64,000 nt of DNA from Fibrella arboris (GCF_041321095.1 NZ_JBGGWE010000005.1:434001-498000); one strand, 5' to 3'; shown: positions 1 to 8,442, counted from the first letter of the stretch. Made by a program: numbers and translations. The notes: generated by a model from the letters alone, not told the origin.

Positions 1-219
1 TGGATCGGGGCCGGTCTGGGTCTGGGCGTCATGGCCGGGGCCATCCTCTCGCACCTGACGGTATTGGGTATCGACATCCTCGGCGACGGGGGCTACCTGT
101 TCTTCCTGGCGGTGGTCGTGGCCGCAAGCTGTATCGCCATTCTGCTGCTTACGTGGCAACAGTGGTTGCCCGTCGTGACGGCGTTGCCTTTACTAAAACG
201 GGCCGGGCTGAAAGGCTAA
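1..219 (+). CDS. DoxX-like membrane protein, C-terminal fragment
   Basis: The reading frame is open from the first base, so only the last 72 residues are visible. They contain two hydrophobic segments, one around residues 5-20 and one around residues 35-52 (LFFLAVVVAASCIAILLL), and a short basic tail. The SHLTVLGI...DGG pattern followed by a long hydrophobic helix resembles the C-terminal half of DoxX-family integral membrane proteins. That assignment rests on family resemblance only. It ends 28 bases before a DinB-like gene in the same direction. Confidence 0.55.
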   Translation, partial: WIGAGLGLGVMAGAILSHLTVLGIDILGDGGYLFFLAVVVAASCIAILLLTWQQWLPVVTALPLLKRAGLKG

Positions 220-247
220 CCCCACCAACCCAATCCCTTCATTCGTT

Positions 248-799
248 ATGTCGCTCAAATCCGCCAGTACTGATAGCCTGATGCAACTCGCCGACCTGAT
301 TGGTCAGTTGTCCGATGCCGATTACGCCCGTCCATTGCCCGTTTTGTCGGGCAACACCATTGGCAAACACATTCGGCACATCGTTGAATTTTATGAACTA
401 CTAATTCGCTCTGTTGCCACCGCTCAGCGGGAGGCCCGCTCCGGTATGCCGGACCACGGCGTACCGGCTCCACTCAACTACGACCGGCGACAGCGCGACT
501 TGCAATTAGAAACCGACACCGACGAAACGCTCCGGCGCATCAGCCGCATCGACCGCGCCATTAGCCGAATTGACCTGAACCAGCCTTTATGCTTAGAAGC
601 TGATCTGTCTGTGGCCGGTAGCGAACCGGTTCAGATTCCCTCGACGGTGGCCCGCGAACTACTCTACAACGTCGAGCACGCGGTTCATCACATGGCCTTG
701 ATTCAGGTGGCGGTGCGGCACGAATTCCCGGCTGTCGAGTTGCCCGACCATTTCGGCGTGGCGTACTCGACAGTTCAGCATCAGGCGGTCAGTCACTAA
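248..799 (+). CDS. DinB-like four-helix protein
   Basis: A 183-residue soluble protein of about the usual DinB/YfiT length. Two His-rich helices fit the metal-binding pattern of the superfamily: GKHIRHIVEFY near residue 40 and VEHAVHHMALI near residue 140, which would supply the three-His metal site. DinB-like proteins are damage-inducible or thiol-transferase relatives, and the substrate cannot be read from sequence. The gene lies 20 bases upstream of a LysE exporter, so the two may be co-transcribed. The family call is fairly secure and the function is open. Confidence 0.75.
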   Translation: MSLKSASTDSLMQLADLIGQLSDADYARPLPVLSGNTIGKHIRHIVEFYELLIRSVATAQREARSGMPDHGVPAPLNYDRRQRDLQLETDTDETLRRISRIDRAISRIDLNQPLCLEADLSVAGSEPVQIPSTVARELLYNVEHAVHHMALIQVAVRHEFPAVELPDHFGVAYSTVQHQAVSH

Positions 800-819
800 C
801 GCACCATTCCTTACCACCC

Positions 820-1488
820 ATGCTCACACTCTTCCTGCTCGTCGCTGCCATCAGCTTTGTCGGGTCGCTGCACCCCGGTACGGTAAACATCGCCGTGTTG
901 CAAACAACGCTCGCCCAGAGCCGACGCGCCGGGCTGTGGCTGGCCGCTGGGGGCAGTCTGCCCGAAATCGGCTACAGCGCGCTGGCGGCTGGCGGGGCCA
1001 TGCTGCTGCCGATGGGGCCGGGGTGGTCGGTGGTGCTGACCTATGCACCAGTTGCGGTGCTGCTGGTTGCCGGGCTGGTTGCGTTCCGGCAACAGCCGGT
1101 TGCGCTGCGGGCGGCTGTTGCCCCTGTGGTTGAGGCACACTCTGTCCCAGCATTCTCCCTGTTCTGGAAAGGGATTGTGCTGGGCGGTACCAACCCCCAA
1201 CTGCTGCCTTTCTGGTCGGCGGTGTGGCTGTATCTGAGCCGGGCCCCGGCGGGGGGCCGCCCGATTGGGGGGCAACTGCTGGGCTTGACCAACACGCAGG
1301 GCAGTCAGTGGGTGTTTGCGGTGAGTACGGCGGTGGGGGCTTTCGCGTGGCTGGCCGGGGTCGTCTGGCTCGCCGACCGGCTGCGGCATCGGGTGCTGCC
1401 GCTGCTGGGCAGCGCGTGGCTGAACCGCCTGACCGGAGCCGTCTTTGTAGGCATGGGCCTGTGGCAACTGATTCATATACTGCTGTAG
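820..1488 (+). CDS. LysE/RhtB family transporter
   Basis: A 222-residue, strongly hydrophobic protein with about six predicted membrane segments, the usual size and topology of LysE/RhtB amino-acid exporters. The N-terminal region SLHPGTVNIAVLQTTL corresponds to the conserved PGP-like signature at the end of the first helix of the family. It probably exports an amino acid or similar small solute across the inner membrane, but the substrate is unknown. It is followed after 4 bases by the alpha/beta hydrolase at 1493, so it may be the first gene of that operon. Confidence 0.8.
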   Translation: MLTLFLLVAAISFVGSLHPGTVNIAVLQTTLAQSRRAGLWLAAGGSLPEIGYSALAAGGAMLLPMGPGWSVVLTYAPVAVLLVAGLVAFRQQPVALRAAVAPVVEAHSVPAFSLFWKGIVLGGTNPQLLPFWSAVWLYLSRAPAGGRPIGGQLLGLTNTQGSQWVFAVSTAVGAFAWLAGVVWLADRLRHRVLPLLGSAWLNRLTGAVFVGMGLWQLIHILL

Positions 1489-1492
1489 GCCA

Positions 1493-2413
1493 ATGGAAAA
1501 TGCTAAGCTCTCTCCGGTACGCGCTGTAGGTACGTCTCTGCTGCGTTGGCGGCGGCTGGGCCTGTTTTGTCTGGTATTGGCCACGATGTTGCCCAAGTGC
1601 GTTTCCATTCGGATGTCGGATGAGAACGTGGCGCAGTATTTCGCCAATCAGCCCGTCAAACCCACATTTGGCCAGTATCGGGCTGGTGAACGCACGATGC
1701 ACTATGCCAGTATGGGAGCCGACACGCTGCCAATGGTCCTGTTCATTCATGGCTCGCCGGGTTCGTGGGATGCGTTCATCCAGTTCTTTACGGATCCATC
1801 GCTCTACCGCCACGCCCGGCTTGTATCAGTTGACCGGCCCGGCTTCGGCAAGTCGGACCTCGGCAAAACGGAGCGCTCGCTCCGGGCGCAGGCTGCCGCC
1901 ATCGCCCCGTTACTGCGGCAAAGCCGGGCGGGGCAAAAGCCGATTGTGGTGGGGCATTCGCTGGGCGGTCCGCTGGCGGTTCGGCTGGCGATGGATTACC
2001 CCGACGCCGTAGGCGGATTAGTGCTGGTGGCTCCATCGGTCTCGCCCGATCTGGAACAAAAAGAGTGGTACCGGGTGGTCGGCGATGCGTTCCCGATTCG
2101 GTACTGGTTGCCCGTCGAGCTGCGGGTCAGCAACCAGGAGATACTTCCGCTGAAAGGCGAACTCCAGCAGATGGTGCCCCTGTGGACAACGATCCGGGTG
2201 CCGGTGATCGTGATTCAGGGCGACGATGATCCGCTGGTGCCGCCCGCCAATGCCCTGTTCACCCAAAAAATGCTCATCAATGCCCCTGTTACCGTCCAGA
2301 TGATTTCGGGCCTGAATCATTTCATTCCCTGGAAACGGCCCGACTTAATTCACGATGCCATTCTTCAACAAATGCGTCAACAAACACAATCAATAACCAA
2401 TTATCGCCAATGA
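1493..2413 (+). CDS. alpha/beta hydrolase, membrane-anchored or exported
   Basis: A 306-residue alpha/beta-hydrolase fold protein. The nucleophile elbow GHSLGG puts the catalytic Ser at residue 156, the acid is Asp245 or Asp246 in GDDDPLVP, and the base is His276 in GLNHF. The oxyanion region HGSPGSW starts at His86. A hydrophobic stretch at residues 22-35 precedes the fold and suggests export or a single N-terminal anchor. The stop overlaps the start of the YHS gene (ATGA at 2410-2413), so the two are translationally coupled. The substrate is not evident; haloperoxidase-like or epoxide-hydrolase-like activity cannot be separated by eye. Confidence 0.85.
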   Translation: MENAKLSPVRAVGTSLLRWRRLGLFCLVLATMLPKCVSIRMSDENVAQYFANQPVKPTFGQYRAGERTMHYASMGADTLPMVLFIHGSPGSWDAFIQFFTDPSLYRHARLVSVDRPGFGKSDLGKTERSLRAQAAAIAPLLRQSRAGQKPIVVGHSLGGPLAVRLAMDYPDAVGGLVLVAPSVSPDLEQKEWYRVVGDAFPIRYWLPVELRVSNQEILPLKGELQQMVPLWTTIRVPVIVIQGDDDPLVPPANALFTQKMLINAPVTVQMISGLNHFIPWKRPDLIHDAILQQMRQQTQSITNYRQ

Positions 2414-2859
2414 AACCGATTATTCGTCCACTGCTCGTTCTGCTGGTTTCCGCTACCACCGCCCTGGCGCAAACGTCGCCCATATTCGTCAAAGACGGCA
2501 ACGCTATTCGGGGCTACGACGCGGTGGCTTATTTCACCGAAGGCAAACCCGTTTTGGGCGATTCGGCCTATTCGTATGCCTGGCAGGGGGCCAACTGGCG
2601 GTTTGCCAGTGACCGGAACCGCGATGCCTTCAAGGCCAACCCGGCACAGTATGCCCCGCAGTATGGCGGCTACTGCGCCTACGGCACCGCCGATGGCCAC
2701 AAAGCGCCCACGCAACCCGATGCCTGGACCGTTCAGGACGGTAAGCTGTATTTGAACTACAACACGAAGGTAAAGTCGCTCTGGGACAAAGACCGGACCG
2801 GCTACATCCAGAAAGCCGATAAAAACTGGCCCGCGCTAAAAGACAAAGCTGCTCACTGA
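2410..2859 (+). CDS. exported YHS domain protein
   Basis: A 149-residue protein with a clear signal peptide (cleavage after about residue 20, ALA-QT). The mature part matches the YHS family: GYDAVAYFTEGKPV, then a W-rich strand region, then NPAQYAPQYGGYCAYG. YHS domains occur in metal-handling proteins such as copper ATPases and monooxygenases, so a periplasmic metal or small-molecule binding role is plausible but inferred. The start overlaps the upstream hydrolase stop by 4 bases. It sits in an operon with outer-membrane barrels and a DM13 lipoprotein. Confidence 0.85.
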   Translation: MKPIIRPLLVLLVSATTALAQTSPIFVKDGNAIRGYDAVAYFTEGKPVLGDSAYSYAWQGANWRFASDRNRDAFKANPAQYAPQYGGYCAYGTADGHKAPTQPDAWTVQDGKLYLNYNTKVKSLWDKDRTGYIQKADKNWPALKDKAAH

Positions 2860-2877
2860 TCCCCCACTCTCCCGTTT

Positions 2878-3801
2878 ATGCAACCCCGACTGACCTTTTC
2901 CCTTCTCCTGATCCAGCTTAGTCTGGTTCAGCTTCCGGCCCGTGCGCAGGGATGCAGCGATGCTGGTTTTTGCACAATCGGTACACTAAAACAGCACGGT
3001 TCGGCGGATGATGCCTACGACCAGACGCTGACGCTGCTGCTGCCGGTGGGTATTGGCGACGAATCCGTGTTTGTCTTTACGCCGGGGATTCAGTACGACC
3101 GAAAACTGTCGTCGGCCTGGGCGGTTCAGGCGAAACTGACCGGCAACTACGCACAGGGAAACTTAGGCAGGGCCACGGGGCCGGGGGATGTGTTCCTGTC
3201 GGGTACGTATTCATGGCCAACCCAGGGCCGCTGGAAAACCGCGCTGACGATTGGCGCCAAGCTACCGCTCAACCGGGGCAACCTGACAAGCCAGAACCAG
3301 CCACTGCCGATGCAGTACCAAAGCAGTCTGGGAACGCTCGATGTAATCGGTGGGCTATCGGTGAGTAGCACCCGCTGGCAGGTTTCGGTGGGGTGGCAGC
3401 AGCCACTGACGGGCGCCAACGCCAACACCTTTCTGGCCGCTACCGACCGCCGGACGGAAGCCCGGCCTTACCCTCCCTCGAACCAGTTTGTCAGGCGGGC
3501 CGATGGGCTGGCGCGGATTGCCTACACCCTGCCGGTCGGCTCCCGGTTGACCCTGAACGCTGGTCTGCTGGGCATTTATCACGTTGCGGAGGACACCTAC
3601 ACGGACCCCAACGGGCGCAACGTACCGATTGCCGGCTCAAAGGGCCTGACGCTGAACGCAACGCTGGCAGGCTGGTGGATGCTGAGCCCTACCATGCGCG
3701 CCGGGTTCACCGCTGGTGTGCCGCTGGCTGTGCGGGCAGTACGCCCCGATGGCCTGACGCGCAGCGTAGTGTTTGCCCCCGAAATCAGCTATTCGTTCTA
3801 A
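2878..3801 (+). CDS. outer-membrane beta-barrel protein
   Basis: A 307-residue protein with a signal peptide (cleavage after ARAQ, residue 24), alternating hydrophobic/polar strands throughout and a C-terminal Phe (YSF), the hallmark of outer-membrane barrels. Short GC-containing segments just after the signal (QGCSDAGFC) could form a disulfide or bind metal. The overall form resembles the transporter-like barrels (phenol-degradation meta-pathway type) of Bacteroidota. Its TAA stop overlaps the next ATG (TAATG at 3799-3803). No specific function can be assigned. Confidence 0.75.
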   Translation: MQPRLTFSLLLIQLSLVQLPARAQGCSDAGFCTIGTLKQHGSADDAYDQTLTLLLPVGIGDESVFVFTPGIQYDRKLSSAWAVQAKLTGNYAQGNLGRATGPGDVFLSGTYSWPTQGRWKTALTIGAKLPLNRGNLTSQNQPLPMQYQSSLGTLDVIGGLSVSSTRWQVSVGWQQPLTGANANTFLAATDRRTEARPYPPSNQFVRRADGLARIAYTLPVGSRLTLNAGLLGIYHVAEDTYTDPNGRNVPIAGSKGLTLNATLAGWWMLSPTMRAGFTAGVPLAVRAVRPDGLTRSVVFAPEISYSF

Positions 3802-4688
3802 TGGAAAACTCCTTCATGATTCGCCAACTCAAAAAATTCCCGATGATGCGTCAGGTACTACTACTTTCTCTTGCATGGCTGGCTGCGGCACCGTTCGCCC
3901 TGGCCGGTGGCCCCTGGGTGCCGGGTTTTCGGAAGGGCTTTGTCCAGGTCGGCTATTCGGGGCTGTATTACAACGCCGTGTATGGCCCCACCGGTGCTGA
4001 GCAGCCCGTTTACCGAGATGCCAGCGACGTAACCTGGCAACTCTATGCCGAATACGGCGTTGCCAACGGCTGGGCGATTCGGGGAGTGCTGCCTTACAAA
4101 CGGCTGCGCACCCGCTGGCCGGGCAATCCCTCCCCAAACTCCACACCGACCGGCTCGCTATATGGTTTGGGGAATGTGGGCTTAGGCCTCAAACGGGCTT
4201 TGCTTGATGGGCAGGTCAAACTAAGTGTGGGTGTCGATGCACTGGCCAACACGTTCGTAAACAATGACCGGCTGGGGCTGCGGTCGGGCTTCGAGGGCTG
4301 GACGGTGCTGCCTTATCTGTCAGTAGGCGCCGGCGGAAGCCGCACGTATTACTTTGCCGAAGCAGGTTACGGCTTTATGACCCAGAATTACAGCAACTTT
4401 TTAAAGCTGAACGGCGAGTTCGGGTATAAACTGCATTCCCGCGTGTGGCTGGCCGGTACGCTGGACTTCCGATTGTCGGCCAGAAGCGGCCCGTTTGTCA
4501 ATACCGAAGCCTACCAGTTTTCGGGTACGTACCTGAACAATCAGCAATTCCTGGGAGCTGGTCTTAAAGCCACTTACGACTTTGTGCCGGACAAACTCGG
4601 CCTGACTGCCAGCGTCATCGGGGCATTGGCCGGGCAAAACGTACCGTTCTCGCGCGCTTATAACGCCGGTATTTTTCTAAAATGGTAA
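3801..4688 (+). CDS. outer-membrane beta-barrel protein
   Basis: The frame is open much further upstream, but the start at 3801 is chosen because it overlaps the preceding stop (TAATG) and is followed by a signal peptide (hydrophobic core ending FALAGG near residue 37). ATG at 3816 is an alternative. The 295-residue product is Gly/Tyr rich with amphipathic strands (VQVGYSGLYYNAVYG, YFAEAGYGFMTQNY) and ends in an aromatic residue (FLKW), typical of an outer-membrane barrel. It is not closely similar to its two barrel neighbours by eye. Likely an envelope channel; the substrate is unknown. Confidence 0.75.
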   Translation: MENSFMIRQLKKFPMMRQVLLLSLAWLAAAPFALAGGPWVPGFRKGFVQVGYSGLYYNAVYGPTGAEQPVYRDASDVTWQLYAEYGVANGWAIRGVLPYKRLRTRWPGNPSPNSTPTGSLYGLGNVGLGLKRALLDGQVKLSVGVDALANTFVNNDRLGLRSGFEGWTVLPYLSVGAGGSRTYYFAEAGYGFMTQNYSNFLKLNGEFGYKLHSRVWLAGTLDFRLSARSGPFVNTEAYQFSGTYLNNQQFLGAGLKATYDFVPDKLGLTASVIGALAGQNVPFSRAYNAGIFLKW

Positions 4689-4702
4689 CCGATAACGGAC
4701 CG

Positions 4703-5179
4703 ATGAAAATCAACTTCATTTCCTTGCTGCTACTTGCGCTGCTGGCAGGCTGCGGGTCGCACGAAGACCCCATTCTGCCGACTACGACCGTGCTGATAAG
4801 CAGCACGACCAGCCCGGCGACTGGCACCGTCAGCAGCCTGACTACCGTTGCCACCACCGACAGCACCGGGCGGACCCTGCTGGCGCAGGGGCGGTTCATG
4901 AACAACGTCCATGTCGTGAGCGGGGCGGTACAACTCTACGAAAAAGCGGGCAAACGAACGTTGGTGTTCACGGATTTCAACACCGATGCCGGGCCGGATT
5001 TGCGGATTTACATCGCCGAAACCACCAGCCTGCGCAATTTTCTGGAAGTTACCCGGCTGGAACAGACCGGCAACTTTACCATTGAACTCCCCCCCACCGC
5101 CGACCCGTCTAAACAGCGCTATGTGCTGATCTGGTGCAAAGCATTTTCGGTGCTGTTCGGTAACGCAGCTTTGCAATGA
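4703..5179 (+). CDS. DM13 domain lipoprotein
   Basis: A 158-residue lipoprotein. ATG 4703 gives a short N-terminus with the lipobox LLAGC at about residue 16; ATG 4682 would add seven residues and overlap the upstream stop. After a Thr/Ser-rich linker the mature domain matches DM13: GRFMNNVHVVSG, LVFTDFNTDAGPDLRIYIAE, and the terminal YVLIWCKAFSVLFGNAAL, with the near-invariant Cys in IWCKAF. DM13 is proposed from comparative work to be an electron-transfer or redox domain. The stop overlaps the next gene (ATGA at 5176-5179). Confidence 0.88.
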   Translation: MKINFISLLLLALLAGCGSHEDPILPTTTVLISSTTSPATGTVSSLTTVATTDSTGRTLLAQGRFMNNVHVVSGAVQLYEKAGKRTLVFTDFNTDAGPDLRIYIAETTSLRNFLEVTRLEQTGNFTIELPPTADPSKQRYVLIWCKAFSVLFGNAALQ

Positions 5180-5853
5180 ACGTGAGCGGACTGAGATGGG
5201 TGCTGTTGCTGACGGTTAGCCTTGTAGTAGCCTGTAGGGCCCAGGCCCAGGCTGTGGGTACGTTTCCTGTTGAAAGGCCAACTGGTGAGACGTCTGCTGG
5301 CCGCTTTTTCACGACGACGGGCGTTAGCTTAGCTTTCCCAGTTTCGGCCCTGCGCAAGGTGGCGGGAAACGGACGTGGCACGTCGTTTACCCTTGAATAC
5401 CGGATTAATTCACGGGTATCGGTGGCGGGTGCCTGGGATGCTAATTTGCTGCCGGTGCAGACGGCCAGACTCGTTGCCAATGTTGACCCGGCCTTACAGC
5501 GGATCGTGAGCGAGTTAAAAGGCGTTTATCAGGCCAATGCGTTTGGGGCCTATATTATCTGGTACGGTAAAGATCGCCCGCTAAAACCCTACCTGACGGG
5601 CGGGGTCGGTCTGAATAGCATTACGGTGCCTCAGTTGGTGTACGATGCACAGACGCAGTTGCTGTCCCTTGAATCGGCATCAAAACTAAATGGATTTGTT
5701 TCGGGCGGGTTTGGCATCAACTGGCAATTCTCCAAACCCGTAGCTGCCTTTGGGGAAGCGAATGCGTATGTAGTACCCGCCAGCTCGCCGGTAGCGGTTG
5801 GGTCAAACAGTTACCTGACGGCAAAGCTGGGGCTGCGGTTTCCGCTATTTTGA
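5176..5853 (+). CDS. outer-membrane beta-barrel protein
   Basis: A 225-residue protein with a signal peptide (cleavage near AQA, residues 23-26), repeated amphipathic strands (KPYLTGGVGLNSI, GFVSGGFGINWQF) and a C-terminal Phe (FPLF). It resembles small OmpA/OmpW-like barrels of 8 strands in size. It is the last gene of the tightly packed run from 1493, coupled by a 4-base overlap to the DM13 lipoprotein, so a shared envelope function is likely. No ligand is recognisable. Confidence 0.75.
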   Translation: MNVSGLRWVLLLTVSLVVACRAQAQAVGTFPVERPTGETSAGRFFTTTGVSLAFPVSALRKVAGNGRGTSFTLEYRINSRVSVAGAWDANLLPVQTARLVANVDPALQRIVSELKGVYQANAFGAYIIWYGKDRPLKPYLTGGVGLNSITVPQLVYDAQTQLLSLESASKLNGFVSGGFGINWQFSKPVAAFGEANAYVVPASSPVAVGSNSYLTAKLGLRFPLF

Positions 5854-5907
5854 TGTCGCTACAACCTGAAATTCAGTCCACCATCGTTTAATAAGTTCAA
5901 AATTACC

Positions 5908-6444
5908 ATGCAAAGCGATTCCAACTCGTCTACTACCGGGGCAACAGGCGACCCGAAGTCCGGCATCATTCGATCTGTTACGCCAGACGACGTACCTGCC
6001 CTGAAAGCCCTGATTGATACCGTTGATTTGTTTCCGTCAGCTATGCTCGACGATATGATGACTGATTATTTGACGAACCCAGCCAGTAGCGACTGCTGGC
6101 TGACCGATACTGGTCTGGCAGGTGTAGCTTATTACGCACCAGAGCGGCTGACTGAAGGGACTTGGAACCTGTACTTAATCGCTATTCATCCCGACCGTCA
6201 GGGCCAGGGGCGCGGCGCGGCTCTGATACGCTACGTTGAGCAGGCGCTGCGGGAACGCGGTGAACGGCTGTTGCTGGTCGAAACGTCCGGGTTACCCAAG
6301 TATGAGTATCAGCGAGCATTTTACCGGCGATGCGGCTACGTCGAGGAAGCCCGGATTCGCGATTTCTACCAGGCCGGGGAAGATAAGGTCGTTTTCTGGA
6401 AGGCACTTACTCCGAAAAACACAGTTCGGGGAAAAGTGTCATAA
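5908..6444 (+). CDS. GNAT family N-acetyltransferase
   Basis: A 178-residue GNAT-fold protein. The acetyl-CoA binding motif A is clear in IHPDRQGQGRGAALI (about residues 91-105), followed by the motif B region around YQRAFYRRCGYVEEARI. The first 20 residues are Ser/Thr/Gly rich and probably disordered. It acetylates a small amine or an N-terminus, with the target unknown. It starts 54 bases after the barrel operon in the same direction and may or may not be co-transcribed. Confidence 0.85.
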   Translation: MQSDSNSSTTGATGDPKSGIIRSVTPDDVPALKALIDTVDLFPSAMLDDMMTDYLTNPASSDCWLTDTGLAGVAYYAPERLTEGTWNLYLIAIHPDRQGQGRGAALIRYVEQALRERGERLLLVETSGLPKYEYQRAFYRRCGYVEEARIRDFYQAGEDKVVFWKALTPKNTVRGKVS

Positions 6445-6485
6445 AGGCCGGCAATAACGCTTCGTTTCGCGGCTGGTCGGCACAC

Positions 6486-6493
6486 TACGTTTG
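6486..6493 (+). promoter_or_regulatory. Bacteroidota -7 promoter box before AhpD-like gene
   Basis: TACGTTTG matches the Bacteroidota sigma-A -7 consensus TAnnTTTG and lies 35 bases before the ATG at 6529. I see no convincing TTG at the -33 position, so confidence is moderate. Confidence 0.45.
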
Positions 6494-6528
6494 TATGGTC
6501 AATATCGATCTCATAAACCAATCAGCTC

Positions 6529-6879
6529 ATGGCAACCTTCACTGTGCTAATTCGGGAACAGATCTCCGCTTCCAACCAACAACTATTCGACGTACTGACC
6601 CAAAAGCTGGGTATGGTGCCCAATCTGTACGCCATATTCGTCCACTCGGATAATGCGCTGAGCAACTACCTGACCTTTCAGCAGGAACAGGCCAAAGGGG
6701 CCTTCAACGCCCGGCTGCGCGAAGCCATTTACATAACCGTTTCCCAAGTTAATGGCTGCGCCTACTGCTTAGCTGCCCATACGGTGCTGGGCAAAATGAA
6801 CGGTTTCTCCGACGAACAGTTGTTCGGTATCCGTGCCTCATGCCGACCGATTATCAAAGCCCAGCGGACCCTGTTTTGA
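6529..6879 (+). CDS. AhpD-like carboxymuconolactone decarboxylase family, C-terminally truncated
   Basis: A 116-residue AhpD-like protein. The active-site pattern is intact: NGCAYCLAAHTVLG has the redox CxxC and the following His around residues 76-83. Full-length relatives run roughly 30-70 residues further. Here the family-like sequence stops after QLFGIRA (about residue 102) and is replaced by an unrelated basic tail ending at 6879. A hairpin follows at 6892-6931 and then a possible degenerate coding remnant. I read this as a truncation by insertion or rearrangement. The protein could still fold partly, but the last helix pair is missing. Confidence 0.7.
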   Translation: MATFTVLIREQISASNQQLFDVLTQKLGMVPNLYAIFVHSDNALSNYLTFQQEQAKGAFNARLREAIYITVSQVNGCAYCLAAHTVLGKMNGFSDEQLFGIRASCRPIIKAQRTLF

Positions 6880-6891
6880 CAAACCTGAACC

Positions 6892-6931
6892 GGCGGATGG
6901 GCGTTTTCCGTTGTGGAAACGCCCATCCGCC
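6892..6931. terminator. 15-bp perfect hairpin after truncated AhpD-like gene
   Basis: Arms 6892-6906 and 6917-6931 are perfectly complementary (GGCGGATGGGCGTTT and its complement) around a 10-base loop. There is no U-tract on the plus strand. It may be a terminator-like hairpin or one of the intergenic palindromes described elsewhere in this window. Confidence 0.6.
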
Positions 6932-6935
6932 ATGG

Positions 6936-7160
6936 CTATGCTGCTTGTTGGGTCTTGACCTGGTTGGTTTTGAGCAAGCGGATGAAGCGCAGGCGGCCTC
7001 GAAAACCCGCGATGCGTTGTCGAGCTTTAAGTTGCTCTTCTGGTTCAATGATGAGGGCCGCATAATCCAGGCACAAAAATACGTCTTGTCCGATTTGAAT
7101 TAGTATTATGACTTGGCGATGAGTGATAAACCCGCCTCTGGCAGCAGCAGGATAGCTCAA
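6936..7160 (-). pseudogene. possible degenerate coding remnant, unidentified
   Basis: The minus strand carries a 74-codon open frame rich in aliphatic and basic residues, ending next to the hairpin at 6892-6931. Its C-terminal half (GRLRFIRLLKTNQVKTQQ) has the look of a transposase tail, but I cannot name a family. The position, directly beyond the point where the AhpD-like gene is broken, makes a decayed insertion plausible. The whole gap 6880-7170 holds nothing else I recognise. Confidence 0.25.
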
Positions 7161-7170
7161 TTTCGCCTAT

Positions 7171-7210
7171 ACAAAAAAGGCCCTCCTGTTCGCAGGAGAG
7201 CCTTTTTTGT
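7171..7210 (-). terminator. rho-independent terminator of sucC (works both ways)
   Basis: The stem 7171-7188/7193-7210 has one mismatch, a UUCG tetraloop, and A/T tracts at both ends (ACAAAAAAGGC...GCCTTTTTTGT). It lies 15 bases beyond the sucC stop on the minus strand and could also stop plus-strand transcription. Confidence 0.9.
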
Positions 7211-7224
7211 GAACTTTAGGTACG

Positions 7225-8442
7225 TTACAGGGCGGCCACCACCTGCCGCACTTTCTCGGCGGCTTCGGAGAGGGCAACGGCCGACTGCACTTTCAGCCCC
7301 GACTCGTCGATGATACGGGCTCCTTCGGCGGCGTTGGTGCCTTGCAAACGAACGATGATCGGTACCGGAATATCACCGATAGCTTTGTAAGCCTCTACCA
7401 CACCTGTGGCCACCCGGTCACAACGAACGATACCGCCGAAGATGTTGATCAGGATGGCCTTTACGTTCGGGTCTTTCAGGATGATCCGGAAACCGGCTTC
7501 CACCGTTTTGGCGTTGGCTCCACCCCCAACGTCCAGGAAGTTGGCCGGCTCACCACCCGACAGTTTGATGATGTCCATCGTAGCCATGGCCAGCCCAGCA
7601 CCGTTTACCATGCAACCCACGTTGCCGTCGAGTTTTACGTAGTTCAGGTCGTTGGCCGAGGCTTCCACTTCGAGCGGATCTTCTTCCGTTACGTCGCGGT
7701 AATTGGCCAGGTCGGGGTGGCGGTACAGGGCGTTGTCGTCGATGTTTACTTTCGCATCGACCGCCATAATTTTATTGTCCGACGTTTTCAGTACCGGGTT
7801 AATTTCGAACATCGACGCGTCGGTGTCCACGTAGGCTTTGTAGAGGTTGGTCACGAATTTGACCATCTCTTTAAATGCCTCGCCATTCATGCCCAGTCCA
7901 AACGCCACTTTACGTGCCTGGAAGGGCTGCAGGCCCACGGCTGGATCGATCCACTCTTTTACGATTTTTTCGGGCGAATGTTCCGCCACTTCTTCAATGT
8001 CCATACCACCCTCGGTGCTGGCCATAATGACGTTGCAGCCTTTGGTACGGTCGAGCAAAATGCCGATATACATTTCCTTGGGTTCACTCTCGCCCGGATA
8101 GTATACGTCTTGTGCTACCAGCACTTTATTCACTTTTTTGCCTTCAGCTCCGGTCTGGATGGTCACCAATACATTGCCGATCAGGTTTTTAGCGATTTCG
8201 CGCACGTCATCAACCGATTTGGCAAGGGCTACGCCGCGCTGTGTGCCGCCTTTTATCTGGCCTTTTCCGCGCCCACCGGCATGGATCTGCGATTTCACGA
8301 CGACAAACTTCGAGTTTGTCTGTGCCATGATCTGTTTGGCGGCCTCAACCGCTTTTTCGGGCGACTCGGCAACGATGCCTTCCTGAATCCGAACGCCGTA
8401 GCGTTTCAATATTTCTTTACCCTGGTATTCGTGGATGTTCAT
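7225..8442 (-). CDS. sucC: succinate-CoA ligase (ADP-forming) beta subunit
   Basis: A 405-residue protein of the expected length. It begins with the canonical MNIHEYQGKEIL of SucC, has the ATP-grasp nucleotide-binding segment VVKSQIHAGGRGKG (about residues 48-61) and the C-terminal ligase domain with FLDVGGGA and INIFGGIVRCD. With the alpha subunit (not in this window) it interconverts succinyl-CoA and succinate with substrate-level phosphorylation in the TCA cycle. It stands alone here, ends at a strong terminator and is divergent from the S8 protease. The identification is secure. Confidence 0.97.
   Translation of the reverse strand: MNIHEYQGKEILKRYGVRIQEGIVAESPEKAVEAAKQIMAQTNSKFVVVKSQIHAGGRGKGQIKGGTQRGVALAKSVDDVREIAKNLIGNVLVTIQTGAEGKKVNKVLVAQDVYYPGESEPKEMYIGILLDRTKGCNVIMASTEGGMDIEEVAEHSPEKIVKEWIDPAVGLQPFQARKVAFGLGMNGEAFKEMVKFVTNLYKAYVDTDASMFEINPVLKTSDNKIMAVDAKVNIDDNALYRHPDLANYRDVTEEDPLEVEASANDLNYVKLDGNVGCMVNGAGLAMATMDIIKLSGGEPANFLDVGGGANAKTVEAGFRIILKDPNVKAILINIFGGIVRCDRVATGVVEAYKAIGDIPVPIIVRLQGTNAAEGARIIDESGLKVQSAVALSEAAEKVRQVVAAL

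Noticed and set aside
851..1813. 320-codon minus-strand open frame
   Set aside because: It runs across two good plus-strand genes (LysE and alpha/beta hydrolase) and encodes low-complexity Pro/Arg/Ser-rich sequence typical of antisense frames in GC-rich codons.
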